Shown here: positions 1 to 8,539 of the stretch, one piece after another
Layout of the letters: every line of letters starts with the position of its first letter
How positions within the stretch are numbered: position 1 is the first letter of the stretch
Assembly (NCBI GenBank): GCA_010094045.1
Contig: ML986704.1
Coordinates: 126,813-137,979 of the forward strand
From: Lojkania enalia
Lineage: Eukaryota > Ascomycota > Dothideomycetes > Pleosporales
Length of the DNA: 11,167 nucleotides
Reading direction: 5' to 3'
Position numbers and translations under genes: made by a program
The notes under the pieces: model-generated
The model's database searches: none
What the model saw: only the letters and a program-made list of their open reading frames with translations
What the model was told of the DNA's origin: nothing

Positions 1-120
1 AACTATTTAAAGATATCTACTATATTATAAAGTTAAGTTATAATAATCTAAAGGTTATAAGCCCTAGAAGAAACTATAGTATAAAAAGTATAGGAATAGA
101 AGATCTATATTATATAGATA

Positions 121-504
121 TAATATAAGCTAGTTATAGCTAGAGCCGACCTAGTAAAAGCTAAATAATAGGTATAAGCTAAAATAGCTTTACTAAGAAA
201 GTTTAATAGTAAGAAGGAATATATTAACCTTTTTCTTATATTAATAAATCTATACTTTAGGTTTAATAGTATAACCTTCTTCCTAGACGAGGATAAAATC
301 TTAGCTATAATAATAAATATAGAAGAGATACTGCTAATATAGGCCGAACTATTTATAGCTAACTAGCTGGAGAATAGAGATAATATAAAGAAGACTAGAG
401 AATCTACAGACGAACTCTTTAAGAGCTAGAAAGAATTTAAGAATAAGATCTAAAACGTCTTTAGAAAAGTAGATATAAAATAGAAAGTATAAAGAAAACT
501 ATTA
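121..504 (+). pseudogene. gag pseudogene, 5' part (capsid-like region), cut by the pogo insertion
   Basis: Gag forms the retrotransposon particle. Read with codons starting at 1 mod 3, this stretch gives a recognisable Ty3-type gag: KFNSKKEYINLFL near 199-237, then INLYFRFNSITF, LDEDKILA and AELFIAN at about 239-363, and STDELFKS*KEFKNKI further on. The stop inside S*KEF replaces a Trp, as RIP does to TGG. Codons 1-120 in the same frame are too stop-rich to call and may be 5' untranslated sequence or the gag N-terminus, so the start is a guess. The frame runs up to the TA at 503-504 and resumes without loss at 2361 beyond the insert. Family assignment is from motif pattern only. Confidence 0.8.
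503..504. repeat. TA target-site duplication, left copy
   Basis: The TA directly before the left inverted repeat is matched by TA at 2359-2360 directly after the right one. TA duplication is the rule for Tc1/mariner/pogo elements. Dropping one TA plus the 1854-bp element rejoins the gag frame exactly (1856 bases shift the codon phase from 1 to 0 mod 3, as observed). Confidence 0.85.
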
Positions 505-554
505 ACGTACCTTACAAGCGAGCGGCCTATATAAGTAAGCGGTCTACTCTATTA
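505..554 (+). repeat. Left terminal inverted repeat of the pogo element
   Basis: These 50 bp begin ACGTACCTTA and match the reverse complement of 2309-2358 at 45 of 50 positions. All five mismatches are transitions (C/T or G/A), as RIP would produce. A 13-bp unit of the form TATAAGCGAGCGG occurs twice within the repeat, 17 bp apart, most cleanly in the right copy. Similarity between the two ends stops after position 50. Confidence 0.95.
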
Positions 555-624
555 ACTTTTTCAACCTTTATATATATATAGCTTAACAACCAAGTAATAT
601 AATAGCAATTTACAACTTGCGCGA

Positions 625-2280
625 TTATTCTATAGAAACCTCTATATCCTTCTAGCATATATAAGAATTATACCTAGTCTTACCGCAGCAGCTATAGCGC
701 GCTTTATACTATCCGCTCGTATTTAATCGCATCCCAAATTGGCGTATTATAGCCCGAGTTTCCTCCTTATCATCTTTTTTAGTAATAATCATCTCTCCTT
801 ATACTTTTATTAGAGTCCCTTGCGCTTGAATCTGCCTTTTTTTCCGCTATTTCTATTTTATTACTGCTTTATTCGCTTCTTAAAGGCTGACGATTTTATC
901 GTACATTAACCCGATCTGATATATTACTTTTATAGAGCCTTTCTTAAGCTGATTTAGCTTCTTAATAATAGAAGCTAGCGAAGAACTTATATCCCTTTAA
1001 ATCCAATTATAAATTAATATTAATTAAGCTTCTAGCTTACGCGCGTTACTTAGTGTTTTTACTTTCTATAGGGTATTATCTTATACTAGTAGTATTAGCG
1101 TACGAAGCTTTATATTAAGCTTTAAAAGTACCGCTTCTAAATTAAATAGAACTAGACCAGCTCCTTAAAAGCTTATATAGATATTATCCTTTATAATTAA
1201 TATATTAAAAGCAGCTTTAAAGGCTGGAAAGAACTTAAGTTTTATAATATAGTTGATATAATTACGTGCTAAGACTAAGATCTAATTTCTATATATACGC
1301 TTTAATAGTAAGAAGCAGCTTATATCTAGTAGTTATAATAGGTATAATAAATAAGCTAGTATATAGAGTAGAATAATACCCTATTCCTCGCAGAGTTTCT
1401 GGAAATTAAGCGAGTTATAGCTGTTATAGCTATTAAAGATTAGTAGTCGACGCGCGCCTACTATACGATCTTTTATATACCTATAAAAGTATTTTAACCA
1501 CTTAATACCGAGTTTATTTGTTGTCCAGCCGTTCTCGCTAACTGTAATAGCCTAGTTCTTAGGTATATCATCGCCTTCGTACTAGGTAGAGAGATAGTAG
1601 TAGCTAGCAACAATAATAAAGGGTAGGAGTGTCTAGCTAGTAACATTAATCCCCTAAATTACTAAAATCCATTTATAATTATCTAATTGAATTGCCTTTA
1701 GTTAATTACATCTCTCTATACTTATAATAACTAGTTATAACGAGATAATGCCTATTTAAAAGCTAGATTCGTCGAAGTTGTATATATCCTTATCTATAAT
1801 ACTATACTTCTTCTTAGTACGCTATATAAGCTTAAACTAGCCTTTAATTACTTTAGGATCTTCGTATAGAGCTCTCTAGTAATTATAAGGCCGATTTAGG
1901 CGTGTCTTAAGCTTAGGAGTGCGTCTAATAAAGTTCCTAGACTAATATATGCTAATCTAGCCTATACCGCGCTTAGCAAGTAAGCTATTAACTATATCTT
2001 ATACAGCGGTTAAAATAGGCGTAAATCCTCGCGAATCCAGGTCAAGTATATATTAGATAATAACCTCCTCTTTAGGTTTTATCAGTCTCTTCGAGTTAGG
2101 CTTATAATTATGCTATAAGTAGATTCTAATATATTGTTAGTATATAATCGTTCAAATTATATTAAATATTAAAGCAGCGCGTCTTTCGCTATTTATTTAG
2201 CCTCTTTTAGTAGTTAAGAGGGCTAAGTTTACTTGATTCTCGTTTTAGGCTATATTCTTATTATTTCGTCGTTATATTAT
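625..2280 (-). pseudogene. Fot1/pogo transposase pseudogene (CENP-B-type HTH, DDE_1 domain, C-terminal CCHC knuckle)
   Basis: The protein would cut and paste the element by binding the TIRs. One unbroken frame of 552 codons, including a terminal TAA at 625-627, holds about 34 internal stops and no frameshift. Its length is close to the roughly 540 residues of Fot1. A helix-turn-helix region spans about residues 60-150, with SKRLIKPKEEVII and then RRTPKLKTRLNRPY. In the catalytic core the first Asp is intact in YNFDESSF (1771-1773, residue 170). The second is Asn in LLIFNSYNSYNS (1432-1434, residue 283). The third is intact in LLDIS (1324-1326, residue 319), 35 residues further on. A charged tail follows, then a CCHC knuckle at 655-696 with two ligands turned to Tyr. 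The start is inferred as ATG now read as ATA at 2278-2280; ATA at 2275-2277 is equally possible. Confidence 0.92.
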
Positions 2281-2308
2281 TATTAAAAGCTTAGGTGTCG
2301 CGTTTTAG

Positions 2309-2358
2309 TAATAGGGTGGACCGCTCGCTTATATAGGCCGCTCGCTTATAAGGTACGT
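2309..2358 (-). repeat. Right terminal inverted repeat of the pogo element
   Basis: This is the inverted partner of 505-554. On the minus strand it reads ACGTACCTTATAAGCGAGCG onward and contains two perfect copies of TATAAGCGAGCGG starting at repeat positions 9 and 26. It looks closer to the ancestral state than the left copy, where the second unit has lost a CG to TA. Confidence 0.95.
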
Positions 2359-2360
2359 TA
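2359..2360. repeat. TA target-site duplication, right copy
   Basis: This partner of the TA at 503-504 follows directly after the right inverted repeat. The gag frame resumes at 2361. Confidence 0.85.
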
Positions 2361-2827
2361 AGGCTAACCTAGACTAAGAGGGTAATAGATTATATTATAG
2401 AGTTCTAGAGACTTAGTACTAGACTAGGATAGGATAATAGTATATTAGTAGAAATCTTCTATAAAGGACTTAAAGATAAGGTTAAAAACAATCTAACTAG
2501 AGAAGAAAGGCTAATAGAGCTATTAGAAATAATCGAATTGGTAGTTAGGATTAACAACTGTTAATATGAGTAGGAGATAGAGAAATAATTTTAGCCGTAG
2601 ATATTTGTACCAACTAGAAAGGAAAATAAGATAGTATTATAGGATAGTAATCTAATAGTCTTTAGAAAAGTTGAAAAGGATAAGAGAAAGAACTACTAAT
2701 AATTAAGGATAAATAATCTTAAAAAAGAAAAGCTTAAGAAGAGAGTATATCTTCTATATAGATAAAAAAGGTACTATATAAAGAAATATTTAAATAAGAA
2801 GAAGGAAGCCTGAATAATAACTACGCA
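2361..2827 (+). pseudogene. gag pseudogene, 3' part with CCHC zinc knuckle (nucleocapsid)
   Basis: Gag resumes at codons 0 mod 3 immediately after the duplicated TA. The capsid-like motif EIFYKGLKDKVKNNLTREER is followed by LIELLEIIELVVRINN, the usual end of a retrotransposon gag domain. A basic linker then leads to the zinc knuckle at 2748-2789. Its four CX2CX4HX4C ligands are at 2748-2750, 2757-2759, 2772-2774 and 2787-2789, and all four now read as Tyr (TGC/TGT to TAT and CAC to TAC), a clear RIP outcome. The knuckle would bind RNA for packaging. It cannot bind zinc now. Confidence 0.88.
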
Positions 2828-3911
2828 ACCTACTAATAGATACTAATATCTAATATAGTACTAGATATATTATATAGATAATAAATATAGAACGTACTAT
2901 TTAGTAAAAGAAGGGAGCAATTATTAGCTATAGCTAAGAAGGATAGCAGTAGTTATTAAATATATAGAATACCCGCTAGGTATATTAAAGCTTAATAGTA
3001 TATTAATCCTAGAAAGAATAAAGTAAAAGAAGTACTAGATCTATAATAAGATATATTAGGCGAGACTATACCCCTAGAAATATTGGAATATACCGTTTAA
3101 AGAAGTAACATTCTGAGATAGCTAGAATATATTAGAAGCCGTAGTAAAATTAGCAGGAAAAATTATAGATAAGAAAATATTTAAGTATATATAGGAGATA
3201 TACTAGAGCTATCTTATAAAATAGGTAAAAGGTAAAAAAGAAAAATATATACTACTCTATAAGAACAGCTATAAAAAAGATTAGGCTAGCTATTACTAGG
3301 ACAATTACTTAATATATAAGAGTATTAAGATAAAGTTAGAAGTATAGCTAAGAATAGATATATAATTATTACTAAGAATTTTACTATTCTAGAATAAGAT
3401 AGAAGACTATATAAAAAACGGGTATTATTAGATTTATAGAAGTCTAATTTACCTTAGAATAAAGTATCTATACTAACTTAGTAAAATTATTGTAGAAGCT
3501 AAAGAGCCGAGAAAAGTAGTTTTAGAAGTAAGAGAAATATAGGGAGATATTAGAGGACGACTTAATATTACAGCTTATAAGATAATAGGAGTAAGTATAC
3601 TTAAAGAGGAAGAACGTCCTAAGAATAATATATATTTAGAGGAATATAAAGCTTTAAGCTAGAAATAATATATAGTTAAATACTAGTACTATTAAGAAAT
3701 ATTTAGAGTACTTAAATAGTAAGAATTAAATAAAGACTACTAACTAATCGAATAGTAATAGTATTTCTTAGAATAGAAGTATAAGATATATAGTAAATAG
3801 GTAAAAACTACTTACGCCTAAGAACTATAGATAAGATATAATATAGATAGATATCTACTATATAAAGAAGAGAAGGAGAAAGTAAGGTTCTTCCCATTTT
3901 AGTTAAAAAAC
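2828..3911 (+). pseudogene. Unrecognised domain between the gag zinc knuckle and protease (same frame as gag)
   Basis: The frame of gag continues for about 360 codons past the zinc knuckle without a frameshift, and I recognise no domain in it. It is protein-like: VVIKYIEYPLGILKLNS near 2954-3004, KYWNIPFKEVTF*DS near 3080-3124, then LEAVVKLAGKIIDKK. Further on come YKSIKIKLEV, NKIEDYIKNGYY*IYR, EAKEPRKVVLEV and GRLNITAYKIIGVSILKEEE near 3553-3612. Many stops sit in aromatic-rich surroundings, suggesting an original rich in Trp and Gln. In Ty3 elements protease usually follows the knuckle closely, so this is an extra segment. It could be an extended nucleocapsid tail or an accessory domain. 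Beyond about 3660 the frame is weak. No function is assigned. Confidence 0.6.
3905..3911 (+). promoter_or_regulatory. Candidate -1 ribosomal frameshift site (A AAA AAC) at the gag-pol junction
   Basis: In the gag phase the codons read TTA AAA AAC followed by TAA at 3912-3914, so the canonical X XXY YYZ heptamer lies in the correct register right before a stop. Slipping back one base enters the frame that carries the protease (DSR at 4043-4051). Bases 3906-3910 are preceded by A, so they are unlikely to be RIP products. Base 3905 follows T and could have been G. No downstream pseudoknot was established. Confidence 0.45.
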
Positions 3912-3949
3912 TAAGTAGCCCCTAAAGCGACAGTTACGTTAAGAAACTA

Positions 3950-4330
3950 GATAGAAAAGCTGTTAGAAAAGTTACTAGTATAGTACTTTTATATATAGTA
4001 CTCTGAGCGGAGTTTAATAGAAGAAAACTTAGAGTACTACTCGATAGTAGAGCTTTAGATATATTTATATCAGCGTAATAGGTTTATAAGAATAATATAG
4101 AGTAGAGGGAAAAAGTAGTATCTTATATAATATACCTAGCAGACGATAAGCTAATAGACTATAGTAGAGGAGTCGTATTAATAGAAACTAAGAAGCGAGT
4201 ACTTAACGTTATAGAATATACTGATATAAGAAGTATTAATATTATAAACCTAGGAAAATTTAATATATTACTAGGTATAAACTAGCTAGTTAAATATAAT
4301 TCTAGAGTAGATTAGTAGTAAGAGATAGTT
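3950..4330 (+). pseudogene. Aspartic protease (PR) domain of relic 1 pol, degraded
   Basis: Codons start at 2 mod 3, one base back from gag. The active-site motif reads VLLDSRALDIFIS at about 4034-4072. The catalytic Asp (4043-4045) is kept, but the Gly of the usual D-S-G has become Arg (GGA to AGA). The second retropepsin landmark, normally the I-L-G-x-x-W-L segment, is present as FNILLGIN*LVKYNSRVD* at about 4259-4318, with stops at both Trp positions. The protease would mature the Gag-Pol polyprotein. The N-terminal limit is approximate. Confidence 0.82.
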
Positions 4331-5500
4331 TATAGGCTATAAAGCTAATCTAAGATAGAACGGGTAGTAGGATAGTATAGGGTAAGGCGTTCCTCAAGTC
4401 TATAGTTAATATAGAGAGTATCGGCAGCTATAATAGTTAGATATCTTAAGAAGATAAAATAGACGCTAGATATTATTATAGTTTAAAAAGTATATAAGGA
4501 ACTATAGAACGATAATATATATTAAAAAATTTAAGAGGATTATAGCAAATTTATAGGGCTATATAAAGAAGTAGAAAACGGAGGATTACTTAAATATAAA
4601 GAATATAACTATAAAACTAATATTAAGAATAAAAAGAAACTAAAACCTAGTCTAATATATAATTTAAAATAAGAGTAAAGAGAAGAATTTAGGAAGTATA
4701 TCTAAAAGAATTTGGTAAGAGGGTATATATAACTAAGCTAGAGTAAAATAGTATTACTAATACTATTTATACCTAAGAAAAACGGTAAACTAAGGTTATA
4801 TATAGACTATAAACAACTAAACAATATAACTAAGAAAAATAGATACTTATTACCTAGAATAATAGAACTTATAAGTTAGTTATAAGGAGCTAAGTAGTTT
4901 ATAAAATTTAATATAAAAGAAGAATACTACTAAATTTAGATAAAGGAGGGCTATAAATAGAAAACAGTATTTAAGATAAGAGAAGGTCTCTTTAAATATC
5001 TAGTAATACTATTTAGACTTATAAATATACTAGTAACCTTCTAAGTAGTTATAAATAACGCGTTAAGAGAATACTTAAATATATTTGTAATAGTATATCT
5101 AGACGATATTCTAGTCTATATAAATAGATTACTAAGAGAGTATAAGAAATATATTAGAAAAGTATTAGTAAAACTATAGGAGTATAAGTTACTTATAGCT
5201 TTAGAAAAATACAAGTTTTATAAAGTAGAAATAGAGTTTCTAGGATTTTAGATATTTAGAAACGGTATTAAAATAGAATAAGAAAAGGTTAAAGTAATAC
5301 TAGAATAGCTAGTATCTACCTTAGTTAAATAAGTTCAATTATTCTTAAGCTTTACAAATTTCTATAGAAAATTTATAAGCGGGTATTCTAGAGTAGTAGT
5401 ACCTTTAATAGAGATTATTAAGAAAGAAAAAGAGTTTAAGTAGTAAGAAGTATAGTAAAAAGCCTTCGAAGAACTAAAAGCCTATTTTACCTTAGTATTA
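4331..5500 (+). pseudogene. Reverse transcriptase (RT) domain of relic 1 pol, degraded
   Basis: RT copies the element RNA into DNA. After a stop-rich linker (about 4331-4670), the same phase gives the finger and palm motifs in order. These are FIPKKNGKLRLYIDYKQLNN near 4766-4825, KNRYLLPRI, FIKFNIKEEYY*I with the first catalytic Asp turned to Asn, and LFKYLVILFRLINILVTF*. The catalytic box is YLDDILVY, with YLDD intact at 5096-5107. The thumb region follows with FLGF*IFRNGIK and LSFTNFYRKFISGYS near 5347-5394. Stops again fall on Gln and Trp. The order and spacing are normal for Ty3/Gypsy RT, and no frameshift occurs inside the domain. Confidence 0.95.
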
Positions 5501-5990
5501 ATACTAAAGATACTAGATCTAGAGAAATAATTTCGAGTAGAAACTAATACTTTAGATAAAGTAATAGGCGCTTACTTAAGTTAGTAAGACGAAGATAGAA
5601 AGTAGAGGCTATAAGCCTACTTTTCAAGAAAAATAAAACTAGAAGAGCTCAACTATAATATATATAATAAGGAACTATTGGTAATAGTTAAAGCGTTAAG
5701 AGAATAGTAAGTATATTTAGTAGGAACTAAATATCTATTTAAAGTCTAAATAGATTATAAAAACCTTATATATTTTATAATAATAAAAAAACTTATAGAA
5801 AGGTAAATATAATAGGTAGAACGACTAGTAGACTATAATTTTAAGATAACGTACTAGAAAGGGTTAGAAAATATAGCTATAGACGTACTAAGTCGTAGAG
5901 TTAACTATATAACTAAAGAAAGATATAAAAGAGACGTAATTCTAAATAGAACTCGGATAGATCCTTTATATATAACTACCTACAGGTTGC
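5501..5990 (+). pseudogene. RNase H (RH) domain of relic 1 pol, degraded
   Basis: RNase H removes the RNA strand during reverse transcription. It is in phase with RT. The first catalytic segment reads VETNTLDKVIGAYLS (about 5537-5581, with the catalytic Asp now Asn). It is followed by AYFSRKIKLEELNYNIYNKE, which holds the conserved Glu of the Ty3 type. IDYKNLIYFI then replaces the D-H-K-N-L motif with His turned to Tyr. The domain closes with the typical KGLENIAIDVLSRR, whose last six codons are at 5882-5899. The phase can be followed to about 5990, where the next domain is one base out. Confidence 0.93.
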
Positions 5991-6129
5991 CTAAGTTATA
6001 AGACTAACTATACTAGAGTAAACTTAATAGTAAAAGCTAAGGGATATATAAATAGTAGAGTAATATCTAATAAGTAGTAAAGAAGTAAAAGTAATTAAAA
6101 ATATAACTTAGAAACAACTATATATATAT

Positions 6130-6960
6130 TTATATATATATTAGTAGATAATAAAAGAATTATATAAATCGCTAGAATAGAAATACCTAAGAGTAGTAGA
6201 AATAGAGTAAAAGTTAAGGAAGAGCTTTACCCTTACTAATATAAGAAGAGAAGTATAAAACGTACTCTATAAGTATTTAAAATATAGAAAGAATAAGACT
6301 ATAAGATATAAGCCTTATAAATTCTTATAACTATTAGAAGTACCTAAAAAACTATAGAAATAGATTATAATTAATTTTATAACTAAACTACTAGAATTAA
6401 TAGAACTAGAGTTAAAAAGAATATATAATATAATTATAAATATAGTAGATTAACTAATAAAATATATATACTTTAGACTAGGATTAAAAATAATAATAGT
6501 ATTTAAACTAGTATATAAATTATTATATATAATATTTATAGAGTATAAAGTTCTAAAGTATATTATCTTAAATAGAGATAAATCATTTATATTTAAATAC
6601 TAGTAGAGATAGATAGAAAAAATAGAAATCTAATAATAGATATTAACTAGTTTATACTTATAGATAGATAGTTAGATAGAATAAGTTAACTAGAATCTAG
6701 AAATATATTTAAAGATATATATTAATAAATAATAAAATAATCAGGTTAAATTATTATCTATAATATAGATAGTCTATAATAAAATAACCTAAAGTATTAT
6801 AAAAACTATATCTTTTAAAACTAACTATAAATAGAAAGCTATTATATATTAGGAATAGAACGAGAAGGTATCTCTAGTTCTACTAGTAGACTAGAAAGCT
6901 AAAGAAATAAGGAAATCTATAATTAGCTTAAGAAAAAGATTTAATTAAGAAACCTTAAAA
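6130..6960 (+). pseudogene. Integrase (IN) zinc-binding and catalytic core of relic 1 pol, degraded
   Basis: Integrase inserts the DNA copy. Codons start at 1 mod 3, so one frame change separates it from RNase H. In the HHCC zinc domain the CxxC pair is Tyr-x-x-Tyr at 6274-6285, before RKNKTIRYKPYKFL. The catalytic core has its first acidic residue in INFITKLLEL (6373-6375, Asp to Asn). The second is in LNRDKSF (6571-6573, Asp to Asn). The third is an intact Glu at 6679-6681 in IE*VN*NLEIYL. There are exactly 35 residues between the last two, the D,D35E signature. Later segments (VKLLSII, YNKIT*S) match the end of the rve fold. Confidence 0.92.
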
Positions 6961-6969
6961 TAGTAAAAT

Positions 6970-7420
6970 AGGCTAATAAGTTAAGGATTAAAGGACTAAC
7001 CTTTAAAGAGGGGGGTAAAGTTTTCCTATTAATAAAAAACTTAAAGACTAAGAGACCTATAAAAAAGCTAGATTATAAAAGGATAGGACTATTTTTAATT
7101 AAAGAATAGATCGGACCTATAAATTTTAAATTAAGACTACTAAATAATATAAAAATACACCTAGTATTTTATAAGTTAAAACTAGAACTAGTACTAAACA
7201 ATATACTACTATAAGAAACTCTTAATATAGAACTAGAATAGAAATATAAAATAGAATATATACTAGTAAAAAAGCGGTTTAGATGTTAGTAGAAGTATCT
7301 AGTAAAGTAGAAAAGATACTTATAGGAGAAAAGTTTATAGGAACTAGTATAGAACCTAACTAACTATACTATAAAGTTAAAAGAGTTTTACTAGAAGGCT
7401 AGAATAATAGATTATTAAGT
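6970..7420 (+). pseudogene. Integrase C-terminus: GPY/F module and chromodomain of relic 1
   Basis: The phase changes again near 6961-6972, after which codons start at 0 mod 3. The stretch opens with TFKEGGKVFLLIKNLKTKRP (about 6997-7056). The GPY/F module follows as LDYKRIGLFLIKE*IGPINF near 7068-7127, then IHLVFYKLKLELV. The chromodomain runs from about 7245 to 7400: KIEYILVKKRF, then KYLVK*KRYL with the Trp of the usual V-K-W replaced by a stop, and finally LTNYTIKLKEFY. Chromodomains on integrases tether integration to modified histones in heterochromatin. No meaningful stop can be chosen, because RIP stops are everywhere. Confidence 0.9.
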
Positions 7421-7425
7421 AAAGT

Positions 7426-8457
7426 CTAGTTAGAAAGTAATAGTAGAAGTAATATAAAAGGAGCCTCTTATATAGAACTCGAAGTAGTAGTAGAAAGTAC
7501 CTTAGATCTGGCGGACCTTCTCTCCTCTTCCTCCAACTTCTCTTACTCTTCTATTAACTTTACCTCTCATTTTCTAAGATCTAGATTATACTCTTCTAAA
7601 GAACGGACGCGTTTCTTAATATACTTTAGACGAGAAAAAGTTATATAATAGTAACACGCAGATTTCTTAAGGTAATAAATCTTCTCTTTCTTAGTAGCTA
7701 TAAAATTTTAATAGATAGAGGTAGATTTCTTATAGGCCTTTAATATATTCGCTAAGAAATAGTAAAGGGTATCCTCGGTTAAAAAAAGATTGTAAGATAA
7801 ACTCTAAGAAAAATATTCTCTATATATAAAAGAAAGGATAATATTACTATAATAGTTGCGGTTTATAGATTAATAGTTCGAAAAATAGTAAAATAGATCT
7901 ATTATAACACCTAATAAAAGAATTAAGGAACTAATATAATAATTATAAGTAGAAGTATTTTTACATTAAACCTTTAGTATAGTAGAAAGAAAAAAGAAAG
8001 AAGAATAGGGCTATACTCGTAAATTAAGTAGGACCTACTAGAATATATAAAATACTAACTCTATAATAGAAAAATATAAATATAGTATTATAGTACACTT
8101 ATATAAAATATATTAGAAATTAAAATAAGCTACTAAAGATAGTAAAATACTATATCTAAACGAAATAGGTAAAGTAATAGATTAAAGAGTTTTAAGATAA
8201 ACTTATAAAAGGAGAAGTAGGTATTATAAATATAAAATACTAAGAGGTACCGCTTCTATAACTAAAGTTTAATCTAATATTAACTACAATATAGGTTAAC
8301 TTAGACGAGAATTAATAAGATAATAATAGGTAGAAGTATATTAAGAACTAATTATTAGATAGTAAGTAGTAGAACTATAAGAACTAGGGAGATAATTAGC
8401 TAGATAATAAGGTATAGTATAACCTATATATATAATAATAGTAGAAGTATTAAGTAT
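7426..8457 (-). pseudogene. Unassigned RIP-damaged ORF of about 343 codons, antisense to relic 1, with coiled-coil-like C-terminus
   Basis: I do not recognise this gene. One minus-strand phase stays coding-like throughout, with only about 18 stops, far fewer than I found in the plus-strand frame I translated across part of it. The first two thirds are Ser/Thr/Tyr/Leu-rich, as expected if Pro and His codons were RIP-altered: YLPSSYSSTTYYLIISS, then KNTSTYNYYISSLILLLGV. The last third (about 7780-7460) is charged and helical: LTEDTLYYFLANILKAYKKS, KKEKIYYLKKSA, RLKYIKKRVRSLEEYNLDLR, EEERRSARSKV. It may start at ATA (formerly ATG) at 8455-8457 and end at TAG 7426-7428; both are guesses. It lies just beyond relic 1's chromodomain on the opposite strand and downstream of relic 2 on the same strand, so its owner is unclear. 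Confidence 0.5.
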
Positions 8458-8539
8458 AGTAGAATAGATCTAATAGACCTAATAGACTTAATAAGCTAGG
8501 CTTAGCAGTTTTAGACTTAACTATATAAGATATAAGATC

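Larger units (their letters stand above)
505..2358 (-). mobile_element. Fot1/pogo-family DNA transposon relic, 1854 bp, nested in gag
   Basis: The element has 50-bp terminal inverted repeats (505-554 and 2309-2358), flanking TA duplications, and one transposase frame on the minus strand filling 625-2280. Length, TIRs, TA target and coding content all match fungal Fot1/pogo transposons. It is RIP-damaged, but less so than its surroundings: CA and TG dinucleotides are fairly common here (for example in 575-620, 640-700 and 1380-1430) yet almost missing in the gag-pol flanks. This suggests later arrival. Both TIRs are present, so a transposase supplied in trans could in principle recognise them, but the encoded enzyme is dead. 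Confidence 0.95.
1..7420 (+). mobile_element. Ty3/Gypsy chromodomain LTR-retrotransposon relic (relic 1), RIP-degraded, interrupted by a pogo element
   Basis: Domain order on the plus strand is gag, CCHC knuckle, unknown domain, protease, RT, RNase H, integrase, GPY/F and chromodomain. Integrase after RT is the Ty3/Gypsy order, and a chromodomain at the integrase C-terminus is typical of chromoviruses. Codons start at positions 1 mod 3 left of the insert and 0 mod 3 from 2361 to about 3911. They then start at 2 mod 3 to about 5990, 1 mod 3 from about 6130 to 6960, and 0 mod 3 to the end. In-frame TAA/TAG replace expected Gln/Trp throughout. The 5' LTR lies left of the window, if it survives. 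I could not place a 3' LTR, so the right boundary is the end of the chromodomain similarity. Confidence 0.93.

Noticed and set aside
2828..3660. Domain after the knuckle being the protease
   Set aside because: No D-S/T-G motif is visible there, and a good retropepsin site with the downstream I-L-G-like motif is found later, at 4043-4310, in another phase.
6119..6142. Short TATATA-rich tract as a promoter or microsatellite of interest
   Set aside because: TA-rich runs like this occur all over the window as an expected result of CA/TG to TA conversion.
7505..7565. Pyrimidine-rich, less AT-rich tract as a polypyrimidine signal or satellite
   Set aside because: On the minus strand it encodes the Glu/Arg-rich helical tail of the antisense frame; a CA-poor, GA-rich coding stretch is simply a poor RIP target.
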